A stretch of 58,570 nucleotides of DNA from JALHMQ01 sp964616395. GTDB taxonomy: Bacteria > Pseudomonadota > Gammaproteobacteria > Burkholderiales > Burkholderiaceae_F. Below are positions 9,801 through 17,142 of this stretch, one piece after another; position 1 is the stretch's first letter; every line of letters starts with the position of its first letter. A program made the position numbers and the translations under genes. The stretch is from NCBI GenBank assembly GCA_964616395.1, contig CAZTUT010000001.1, positions 1-58,570 of the forward strand. Reading direction: 5' to 3'. Under the pieces are notes generated by a model, which saw nothing but the letters and a program-made list of their open reading frames with translations, was not told the DNA's origin and did no database searches.

Positions 9801-9934
9801 TTCGCAAGTGGCGTCTGGCGGGGGTTGCTCCCCGATTGGCAGCACGAGCGAGCCCAGTTAATCTGCGCGGATTGCGTTACCGGGCCGAGCGTCCGGACTA
9901 AATCAAACCCTTCAAAGGGACTGGAGACAAGACA

Positions 9935-11206
9935 ATGCGTCGCATGATCATTCGTGCAGTGCTCGCGGTGACTGGCTGTCTGATGCTGGGAGGTGTTGCC
10001 CACGCGCAATCCAAGGCCGCCGCTGGCGGGCAGGTCGTCAAGATCGCGTTCATGGACCCGTTGTCGGGCCCGTTTGCCGCGGTCGGACAGAACCAGCTCA
10101 AGCACTTCCAGTACGTGGCCGACATCGTCAATTCGCGGCAGCTTGCCGGCCCAGGCGTGCGGTTCGAGGTCGTGGGATTCGACAACAAGAACTCGCCGCA
10201 GGAGAGCATCACGCTGCTGCGCACGATCATCGACCAGGGCATTCGGTACGTGACTCAGGGTAACGGCTCGCACGTGGGCATCCCGCTGTCCGATGCGATT
10301 GCCAAGCACAACGAGCGCAACCCGGCGCAATCGATCATCTACCTGAATTACGCCGCGGTCGATCCCGACCTCACGAATTCAAAGTGCTCGTTCTGGCACT
10401 TCCGCTTCGATGCCAACAACGACATGAAGATGGAGGCGCTGACCACGTACATGAAGGACCGCAAGGAGATCAGAAACGTCTACCTGCTGAACCAGAACTA
10501 CTCGCACGGCCAGCAGGTGGCGCGCGCCGCCAAGGAAATGATCGCGCGCAAGCGGCCCGACGTGAAGATCGTCGGCGAGGACCTGCATCCGCTGGGCCAG
10601 GTGCGCGACTTCTCGCCGTACATCGCCAAGATCCGCGCTGCCAATGCTGACACCGTGATCACCGGCAACTGGGGCGCCGACCTGGCGCTGCTGGTGCGCG
10701 CCGCGCGCGATGCCGGGCTGAACGCCAACTTCTACACCTACTACGCGGGCGTGATCGGCACGCCTACCGCAATGGGTGCGGCCGGCGCCGAGCGCGTACG
10801 GATGGTGGCCTACTGGCACCCGAACATCGACAAGTACCCGGGCGAAGACCTGTACACCGGGTTCAAGAAGAAGTACGGCGAGGAGTTTTACACAATCGCC
10901 AGCTACACGTCGCTGACGATGCTGGCCGAGGCGATCAAGCGCAACAACGGCAGTGCCGACCCGCTGCGCATCGCCCACACGATGAGCGGCATGAAGATGA
11001 TGAGCCCGACCGGCGAGATCGAGATGCGCGCCGCCGACCATCAACTGCAGCAGCCGCTGTACATCGCGACCTGGACCAAGGTGGGCGGCCCGATCCGACA
11101 CGACGTCGAGAAGACCGGACATTCGTGGCGCACCGAGACGGCGATCCCGACCTACGTCGGCGCCCAGCCGACCTCGTGCACGATGCAGCGTCCGGCGCGT
11201 CCCTGA
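9935..11206 (+). CDS. HAAT-family ABC transporter periplasmic substrate-binding protein (LivK-type)
   Basis: A 423-residue solute receptor with a Sec signal (MRRMIIRAVLAVTGCLMLGG then AHAQ cleavage) and the type I periplasmic binding fold of the branched-chain amino acid/amide transporter group: VKIAFMDPLSGPFAAVGQNQ, the middle SHGQQVARAAKEM segment, and YTIASYTSLTMLAEAIKR. GGAG precedes the start. LivK-type receptors of betaproteobacteria bind many compounds besides branched-chain amino acids, including aromatic and dicarboxylic acids. Lying between an acyl-CoA ligase and beta-oxidation enzymes, a carboxylate ligand is a reasonable inference here, not shown. First of five transporter genes; a strong hairpin follows it. 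Confidence 0.92.
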   Translation: MRRMIIRAVLAVTGCLMLGGVAHAQSKAAAGGQVVKIAFMDPLSGPFAAVGQNQLKHFQYVADIVNSRQLAGPGVRFEVVGFDNKNSPQESITLLRTIIDQGIRYVTQGNGSHVGIPLSDAIAKHNERNPAQSIIYLNYAAVDPDLTNSKCSFWHFRFDANNDMKMEALTTYMKDRKEIRNVYLLNQNYSHGQQVARAAKEMIARKRPDVKIVGEDLHPLGQVRDFSPYIAKIRAANADTVITGNWGADLALLVRAARDAGLNANFYTYYAGVIGTPTAMGAAGAERVRMVAYWHPNIDKYPGEDLYTGFKKKYGEEFYTIASYTSLTMLAEAIKRNNGSADPLRIAHTMSGMKMMSPTGEIEMRAADHQLQQPLYIATWTKVGGPIRHDVEKTGHSWRTETAIPTYVGAQPTSCTMQRPARP

Positions 11207-11232
11207 TCGCGCGCCAGGCTCGCCTCCCTCCT

Positions 11233-11258
11233 CCGCGCGGCCCATTGCGGCCGCGCGG
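11233..11258 (+). other. Intercistronic GC stem-loop between livK-type and livH-type genes
   Basis: A perfect 10-bp all-GC stem (arms 11233-11242 and 11249-11258) with a 6-base loop in the 81-base gap. There is no T tract, so it is more likely to protect the upstream message from 3' decay, or to attenuate, than to end transcription. This would allow more binding protein than membrane subunits to be made. Confidence 0.6.
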
Positions 11259-11287
11259 GTAGTCGCTGTCCCTGTCCCGGCACCGCG

Positions 11288-12250
11288 GTGGCGTTCGACT
11301 TCTTCATCATCCAGCTGCTCAATGGCATCAGCTACGGGCTGCTGCTGTTCATGCTCGCGGCCGGGCTGACGCTGATCTTTTCGATGATGGGCGTACTCAA
11401 CTTCGCCCACACGAGCTTTTACATGTTGGGCGCCTATGTCGCGTTCCAGATCAGCCAGTGGATCGGGTACTGGCCGGCACTGATCCTGGCGCCGCTGGTC
11501 GTTGGACTGCTCGGTGCCGCGGTCGAGCGTTTCGGGTTGCGCCGCGTCCACAAGTGGGGGCACGTCCCGGAGCTGTTGTTCACCTTCGGACTCAGCTACA
11601 TCGTCGTTGAACTGGTGCAGGTGATCTGGGGGCGGGCGGCCGTGCCCTATCAGGTGCCAGCGGCGCTCGATGGTCCGGTGGGCTGGCTGCAGGCGATGTT
11701 CGGGCTGACGTTTCCGGCGTATCGGGCGTTCGCGATGGGGGTTGCCGTGCTGATGCTGGGCGGCCTGTGGCTGGTGCTGACACGAACCCGGATCGGCCTG
11801 GTGATTCAGGCATCGCTGTCGCATCCGCAACAGGTCGAAGCACTCGGGCATGACGTTCCGCGCGTTTTGCTGATGGTCTTTGCGGGCGGATGCGCGCTGG
11901 CTGGACTGGCCGGCGTGGTGGGCGGCAATCTGTTCGTGACAGAGCCCGGAATGGCGGCGGCCGTCGGTGCCATCGTGTTCGTGATCATCGTGATCGGCGG
12001 CATGGGGTCGCTGGCTGGCGCCTTCATCGCATCGTTGCTGCTGGGCCTGGTGGATGCCTTCGGCAAGACCAGTGACTGGTCGATCGGTCGTGCGCTTGCC
12101 GGCCTGGGCATGCCGGTGGAGCCAGGCAGCTTTGCCGAGGCGCTGACGCGCCTGACGCTGGCCCAGGTCACGCCGGTGCTGCCGTTCCTGCTACTGGTGT
12201 TGGTGCTGGTGGTGCGGCCGCGTGGATTGCTGGGGAATCGTGAAGACTGA
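11288..12250 (+). CDS. HAAT-family ABC transporter permease, LivH-type
   Basis: A 320-residue inner-membrane permease with about eight hydrophobic spans. The GTG start gives MAFDFFIIQLLNGISYGLLL, matching the LivH N-terminus; no good ribosome binding site is seen. Family segments: AAGLTLIFSMMGVLNFAHTS and the cytoplasmic coupling loop around ASLSHPQQVEALGHDVPRVL (contacts the ATPases), with GGMGSLAGAFIASLLLGLVD near the end. It overlaps the start of the next permease gene, and the two would form the heterodimeric channel. Confidence 0.92.
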   Translation: MAFDFFIIQLLNGISYGLLLFMLAAGLTLIFSMMGVLNFAHTSFYMLGAYVAFQISQWIGYWPALILAPLVVGLLGAAVERFGLRRVHKWGHVPELLFTFGLSYIVVELVQVIWGRAAVPYQVPAALDGPVGWLQAMFGLTFPAYRAFAMGVAVLMLGGLWLVLTRTRIGLVIQASLSHPQQVEALGHDVPRVLLMVFAGGCALAGLAGVVGGNLFVTEPGMAAAVGAIVFVIIVIGGMGSLAGAFIASLLLGLVDAFGKTSDWSIGRALAGLGMPVEPGSFAEALTRLTLAQVTPVLPFLLLVLVLVVRPRGLLGNRED

Positions 12251-13577
12251 TCGCCTGGCGCCCATGGTTCAGCTCGCCGAACCGGCAATCCGCTTCACCC
12301 CGCTGAACTTCGGCCGCTGGTTCATCTGGGGCCTGACGGCAGTCGTCTTCATCACGCTACCGCTGATGTTCGAGAAGAAGTTCGCGCTGGCGCTGATGTC
12401 GCAGGCCGGCATCATGATCATCTTCGCGCTCAGCTACAACATGCTGCTCGGACAGAGCGGCATGCTGAGCTTCGGCCACGCGGTCTACTCCGGCCTCGGT
12501 GCCTATTTCGCGATCCACGCGATGAACATGATCGGCAAGGGCTCGCTGGTGTTTCCGGTGTCCTTGCTGCCGCTTGTCGGCGGCCTCGCAGGGCTGGCTT
12601 TCGGCTTCATTTTCGGATGGTTGACCACGCGCCGAGCGGGCACGCCGTTCGCGATGATCACGCTGGGCATCGGCGAGATGGTGTTTGCCGCCTCGTTGAT
12701 GTTTCCAGGCTTTTTTGGTGGCGAGGCAGGCATCAGCGCCAACCGGACCGCCGGCGGCAACTTTCTCGGCATTCCAGGGCTGAATTTCGGTCGCGACATC
12801 CAGGTCTATTACCTGATCGCAGCGTGGTGCTTCATCAGCATGGTCGCCATGTTCGCGCTGACCGCCACGCCGCTGGGCCGGATTGCCAATGCGGTGCGCG
12901 ACAACCCCGAGCGTGCCGAATTCATCGGCTACAACACGCAGCGGGTGCGCTGGCTGATGCTGATGCTGTCGGCGTTCTTCGCAGGCATTGCCGGCGGTCT
13001 GATGGCGATCAACCTCGAAAGCGTGGGCAGCGAAGCGGTCAGCGCGATCCGTTCGGGCGGGGTGCTGCTGGCCGCGTTCATCGGCGGCGTGGCGTTCTTC
13101 TTCGGTCCGATCCTGGGCGCGGTGGTGTTCGTGTTCTTCGCGGTCGCGCTGTCCGAGTTCACCAAGGCCTGGCAGCTCTACCTCGGCGGGTTCTTCGTGC
13201 TGCTGGTGATGTTCGCGCCGGGTGGGCTGTCGAGCCTGATCCTGATGAATCTGCGGGTGATGAAGTTCGGCAAGTTTTCGCGCCTGCGCGATCCGTATGT
13301 CGGCGTGATCCTGAGCGCTGCGGCGCTGCTGGCCGGCGTGGTGATGCTGATCGAGTTCACCTGGCACCGCACGCTCGACATGGCCCAGGGTTCGTTTGCG
13401 CGGGTGGCGGGTTTCAGCTTCGATACCGGCCAGGCCCCAGCCTGGACGCTGGCGCTTGTCTGCGTGGCGGTCGGCGGCGCGTCGTTCGAGTACATGCGGC
13501 GCCATTTCAAGGCCGAGTGGGATCGCATCCAGGAGGAGATCGAAGACTGGCTGCGCGACAACCCGGAGGAGCGATGA
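12240..13577 (+). CDS. HAAT-family ABC transporter permease, LivM-type, with C-terminal extension
   Basis: Second permease (445 residues from the GTG at 12240; GTG 12222 and ATG 12264 are in-frame alternatives, the first two overlapping the livH-type gene). LivM character is clear in LSYNMLLGQSGMLSFGHAVY, the coupling loop NAVRDNPERAEFIGYNTQRV and GGVAFFFGPILGAVVFVF. The core ends near MNLRVMKFGKFSRLRDPY; a further 100 or so residues follow with two more hydrophobic stretches (GVILSAAALLAGVVMLIEF and AWTLALVCVAVGGASF) and a charged tail (RRHFKAEWDRIQEEIEDWLR) that would be cytoplasmic and helical. This tail is longer than in textbook LivM. Its stop overlaps the livG-type ATG. Confidence 0.9.
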   Translation: MKTDRLAPMVQLAEPAIRFTPLNFGRWFIWGLTAVVFITLPLMFEKKFALALMSQAGIMIIFALSYNMLLGQSGMLSFGHAVYSGLGAYFAIHAMNMIGKGSLVFPVSLLPLVGGLAGLAFGFIFGWLTTRRAGTPFAMITLGIGEMVFAASLMFPGFFGGEAGISANRTAGGNFLGIPGLNFGRDIQVYYLIAAWCFISMVAMFALTATPLGRIANAVRDNPERAEFIGYNTQRVRWLMLMLSAFFAGIAGGLMAINLESVGSEAVSAIRSGGVLLAAFIGGVAFFFGPILGAVVFVFFAVALSEFTKAWQLYLGGFFVLLVMFAPGGLSSLILMNLRVMKFGKFSRLRDPYVGVILSAAALLAGVVMLIEFTWHRTLDMAQGSFARVAGFSFDTGQAPAWTLALVCVAVGGASFEYMRRHFKAEWDRIQEEIEDWLRDNPEER

Positions 13578-14329
13578 CCGCGCCGGCGCTGCAGTTGCAG
13601 CAACTGACCAAGCGCTTCGGCAACAGCGAGATCATTCGCGGCATCTCGCTCGACATTGCGGCAGGCGAACGGCATGCGGTCATCGGCCCCAATGGCGCCG
13701 GCAAGTCGACGTTGTTCAACCTGATCAGCGGCCGCTTCGCGCCCACCAGCGGGCGCGTGCTGCTCGAAGGGGCAGACATCACCGGCAAGCGCCCGTTCGA
13801 AATCAACCGGCTCGGTCTGTCGCGCAGCTTTCAGATCACCAACCTGTTCCATCGGCTGACAGCCTACGAAAATCTTCGATGCGCGGTGTTGTGGTCGCTT
13901 GGCTATCGGTACTCGTTCTGGCATCGGCTCGACGGGCTCGATGATGTCGATCAGCGCGCCGAGGAGATCCTTCAGCGCATCGGTCTGAAGCGTCGTCGCC
14001 GCACGCTCGCCGGGCTGCTGACCTACGCCGAGCAGCGCGCGCTCGAGATCGGCATCACGATTGCCGGCGGCGCGCGGGTGATCCTGCTCGACGAGCCCAC
14101 GGCCGGCATGAGCCGCGCTGAAACGGCCTCGGCCGTTGCATTGATCCGAGAAGTGACCGAGGGCCGCACGCTGCTGATGGTCGAACACGACATGAGCGTG
14201 GTGTTCGGGCTGGCCGACCGGATTTCCGTGGTCGTCTATGGCGAGGTCATCGCCAGCGGGTCGCCGGCCGACATTCGGGCCAATGCGCAGGTCAAGGCGG
14301 CCTATCTGGGTACGACGGTGGAGAGCTGA
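13574..14329 (+). CDS. HAAT-family ABC transporter ATP-binding protein, LivG-type
   Basis: A 251-residue ATPase starting at the ATG that overlaps the upstream stop (ATGA), with GGAGGA at good spacing. Walker A GPNGAGKST, Q-loop SRSFQITNLF, Walker B VILLDEPTAGMS and H-loop MVEHDMSVVFGLADR are intact. The ABC signature, normally like LSYGEQR, reads LTYAEQRALEIG, with Gly replaced by Ala. It pairs with the LivF-type ATPase that follows directly. Coupled translation across livM-livG-livF is implied by the spacing. Confidence 0.93.
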   Translation: MTAPALQLQQLTKRFGNSEIIRGISLDIAAGERHAVIGPNGAGKSTLFNLISGRFAPTSGRVLLEGADITGKRPFEINRLGLSRSFQITNLFHRLTAYENLRCAVLWSLGYRYSFWHRLDGLDDVDQRAEEILQRIGLKRRRRTLAGLLTYAEQRALEIGITIAGGARVILLDEPTAGMSRAETASAVALIREVTEGRTLLMVEHDMSVVFGLADRISVVVYGEVIASGSPADIRANAQVKAAYLGTTVES

Positions 14330-15034
14330 GTGAGCGCGCCGCTTCTGCAAGTTGCCAATCTGCAGGCCTACTATGGCAAGAGCCATGTGCTGCACGGCGT
14401 CGACCTGACGGTCGGCGAGGGCGAAGTCGTGTGCCTGCTTGGCCGCAACGGCGTGGGCCGTTCCACGACCGCCAAGGCGATCATGGGGCTGGTCGACTGC
14501 AGCGGCATGGTCCGCTTCAAGGGCCGGGACCTGATGGGCGAGAAGGCGTTCCGGATCGCGCGCGCCGGCATCGGCTATGTGCCCGAGGACCGACAGGTCT
14601 TTCCGACGCTGACCGTCTACGAGAACCTGCTTCTCGGTCTCAAGGACAAGAACCCGGGGCGTTGGCGTTTCGAGGACATGTACGCGCTGTTTCCAAGGTT
14701 GCATGAGCGCCGCGACACGCAGGCCGGCGTATTGTCCGGGGGCGAGCAGCAGATGCTGACGCTGGCGCGCACGATGATGGGCGATCCGGATCTGGTGATC
14801 ATCGACGAGCCGACGGAGGGGCTGGCGCCGCTGATCGTTGCGCTGGTCGCCGACTTCCTGCGCACGCTGCGGACCCGCGGCACGTCGGTGCTGCTGATCG
14901 AACAGAAGCTCACGATCGCGCTCGAGGTCTCGCAGCGCGCGTACGTGATGGGGCACGGTCACATGGTGTTCGAGGGCACGCCGGAGGCGCTGCGCGCCAA
15001 CAAGGTGATTCGCCAGGAATGGCTCGAGGTTTGA
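14330..15034 (+). CDS. HAAT-family ABC transporter ATP-binding protein, LivF-type, Walker A Lys replaced by Arg
   Basis: A 234-residue ATPase; the GTG start directly follows the livG-type stop. LivF features: PEDRQVFPTLTVYENLLLGL, signature LSGGEQQMLTLARTMM, Walker B LVIIDEPTEGLAP and the LivF-type LIEQKLTIALE in place of a canonical H-loop. The Walker A motif reads GRNGVGRSTT: the lysine that contacts the nucleotide phosphates is arginine (codon CGT at 14458-14460). The rest of the site is normal and the gene is intact, so it is unlikely to be a pseudogene. The importer may rely mainly on the LivG site, or Arg may work in this subfamily. Confidence 0.93.
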   Translation: MSAPLLQVANLQAYYGKSHVLHGVDLTVGEGEVVCLLGRNGVGRSTTAKAIMGLVDCSGMVRFKGRDLMGEKAFRIARAGIGYVPEDRQVFPTLTVYENLLLGLKDKNPGRWRFEDMYALFPRLHERRDTQAGVLSGGEQQMLTLARTMMGDPDLVIIDEPTEGLAPLIVALVADFLRTLRTRGTSVLLIEQKLTIALEVSQRAYVMGHGHMVFEGTPEALRANKVIRQEWLEV

Positions 15035-15048
15035 CCAGGCAGTCAGCG

Positions 15049-17142
15049 ATGAACGTCTACTACGAAGTGCGGGACCGGATCGCGGTGATCCAGATCGACA
15101 ACCCGCCAGTCAACGGTCTTGGGCACGCGGTTCGTGAGGGCGTTGCCGCGGGCGTCGAGCGCGCGCTCGACGATCCGGCAGTGCAGGCGATCGTGATCAC
15201 CGGCACCGGCCGCGTTTTTTCCGGCGGCGCCGATATCCGCGAGTTCAACACACCGGCCATGCTGGCCCCGCCCACGCTGCTCGATCTGATTGCTGCGGTG
15301 GAGCAGTCGTTCAAGCCGGTGATCTCCGCGATCAATGGCGTGTGCATGGGCGGCGGGCTCGAACTGTCGCTTGCCTGCCATTACCGGCTGGCCACGCCCA
15401 AGGCAACGATGGGTCTGCCGGAGTCGAAGATCGGTCTGATTCCGGGGGCGGGCGGCACCCAGAGGCTGCCGCGCGCCGTCGGTGCCGCGCTCGCGCTGCG
15501 GATGATCACCAGCGGCGAGCCGATCCGCGCCGACCACGCGCGCGACACCGGGCTGGTGTCACGGGTCGTGCCCGACTCGAGCTTCGATGGCGTGCTGGCG
15601 TTCGCGCATGAGGTCGCCGCCGTGCGCCCGCTGCCGCGGCTGCGAGATCGGCCGGTTGCGCTGCCCCCGGGCGAGACGGTCGCCGAGTTTTTCACCGCCG
15701 CGCGCCAGCAGGTCGCCAAGGCCGCCCGAGGGCTGACCGCCCCGCTGCGTTGTGTCGATGCGATCGAAGGCGCGTGCACGCTGCCCTTCGACCAGGGCCT
15801 GGCCAATGAGCGCGCGATCTTCATCGAGCGCGTGCAGTCGGCCGAGTCGAAGGCACTACGACATGTCTTCTTTGCCGAGCGGACGGCGGCTCGGGTTGCC
15901 GATGTGCCCGACGGCACACCCACGCGCGACATCCAGACCGTAGGCGTGGTCGGCTTCGGAACGATGGGCAGCGGCATTGCGCTGGCGCTTCTGGCCGCAG
16001 GCCTTCCGGTCCGCGTCGCGGAGGCCTCGCCGGCTGCGATCGAGCGCGGCATGGCGGCCTGCCGCGACCAGTGGGATGCCGATGTCCGCAAGGGCCGGCT
16101 CGACGCCGACGGCGCCGCAGCGCGCGCCCGGCTGCTGACAACCTCGACCGCGATCGAAGACCTGGCCGGTTGCGACCTGGTGATCGAGGCGGCCTTCGAG
16201 GATATGGACGTCAAGCGCGACCTCTTTCGCAAGCTCGACCGCGTGATGGAACCCGGCGCGATCCTCGCGACCAATACGTCGACGCTGGATGTCGATGCGA
16301 TTGCCGCCGTTACGGGCCGTCCTCAGGACGTGATCGGGCTGCACTTCTTCAGCCCGGCGCAGGTGATGCGTCTGCTCGAGGTGGTGCGCGGTGTCCGCAC
16401 CGGCCACGACGTGCTGGCCACCGCGATGCAGTTCGCGCGGCGCGTTGGCAAGGTGGCGGTCGTCAGCCGGGTGTGTGACGGCTTCATCGGCAACCGGATG
16501 CTCGAGCAGTACATCCGCCAGTCGCTGTTCCTGCTCGACGAAGGCGCCAGCCCGCAGCAGATCGACGGCGCGCTGACGCGCTTCGGTCTGGCGATGGGGC
16601 CGTTTGCGATGTACGACATGGCCGGTATGGACGTCGGCTACGCGATCCGCCAGCGTCGCTATCGCGAGCGCCCGGAACTCACGTACTCGCGCATCGCCGA
16701 TCGCATTGTCGAAGCCGGCCGCATCGGCCTGAAGTGCGGCAAGGGCTGGTACCGCTACGAGCTGCCGGATCGCAAGCCGTTGCCCGATGCGGAAGTCGAC
16801 CGGATGATTGCCGACTGGCGGTCGGAGATAGGCCGCGCGCCGCGTACCATCGACGATGCCGAGATCGTCGATCGCTGCCTGCTGGCGCTGGTCAACGAGG
16901 GCGCCCGCCTGCTTGAGGAGGGCATTGCCCAGCGCGCCAGCGACATCGACGTGGTCTACCTGACCGGCTATGGCTTCCCGCCCGGGCAGGGCGGCCCGAT
17001 GTTCTGGGCGCAGCAGCGTGGTTTCGACGCAGTGCTGGATCGGATGCGCGGCTTTGCCGCCAATCCGCACGCGGATCCTTCGTTCTGGACGCCGGCGCCC
17101 CTGCTGCTGCAGGCCGCGCAGGCAGGCCGCTGGCCGCGATGA
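15049..17142 (+). CDS. Fused enoyl-CoA hydratase / 3-hydroxyacyl-CoA dehydrogenase (FadB/FadJ-like)
   Basis: A 697-residue bifunctional beta-oxidation enzyme: hydrates the trans-2-enoyl-CoA and oxidises the L-3-hydroxyacyl-CoA with NAD. Start at 15049 (MNVYYEVRDRIAVIQIDNPP), 14 bases after the livF-type stop. The N-terminal crotonase domain (about 1-190) has the oxyanion segments SGGADIREF and NGVCMGGGLELSLACHYRLA and the catalytic-Glu region LPESKIGLIPGAGGTQRLP. The dehydrogenase domain begins near residue 300 with VGVVGFGTMGSGIALALLAA, followed by VIEAAFEDMDVKRDLF, NTSTLDVDAI and GLHFFSPAQVMRLLEVV, then the tandem C-terminal domain. Its stop overlaps the acyl-CoA dehydrogenase start. No thiolase gene is visible in the cluster. 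Confidence 0.95.
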   Translation: MNVYYEVRDRIAVIQIDNPPVNGLGHAVREGVAAGVERALDDPAVQAIVITGTGRVFSGGADIREFNTPAMLAPPTLLDLIAAVEQSFKPVISAINGVCMGGGLELSLACHYRLATPKATMGLPESKIGLIPGAGGTQRLPRAVGAALALRMITSGEPIRADHARDTGLVSRVVPDSSFDGVLAFAHEVAAVRPLPRLRDRPVALPPGETVAEFFTAARQQVAKAARGLTAPLRCVDAIEGACTLPFDQGLANERAIFIERVQSAESKALRHVFFAERTAARVADVPDGTPTRDIQTVGVVGFGTMGSGIALALLAAGLPVRVAEASPAAIERGMAACRDQWDADVRKGRLDADGAAARARLLTTSTAIEDLAGCDLVIEAAFEDMDVKRDLFRKLDRVMEPGAILATNTSTLDVDAIAAVTGRPQDVIGLHFFSPAQVMRLLEVVRGVRTGHDVLATAMQFARRVGKVAVVSRVCDGFIGNRMLEQYIRQSLFLLDEGASPQQIDGALTRFGLAMGPFAMYDMAGMDVGYAIRQRRYRERPELTYSRIADRIVEAGRIGLKCGKGWYRYELPDRKPLPDAEVDRMIADWRSEIGRAPRTIDDAEIVDRCLLALVNEGARLLEEGIAQRASDIDVVYLTGYGFPPGQGGPMFWAQQRGFDAVLDRMRGFAANPHADPSFWTPAPLLLQAAQAGRWPR

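Noticed and set aside
13178..14962. A 594-codon open frame on the minus strand opposite livM/livG/livF
   Set aside because: High-GC antisense shadow: no start signal, low-complexity His/Arg/Gln-rich translation, and three well-recognised genes on the other strand.
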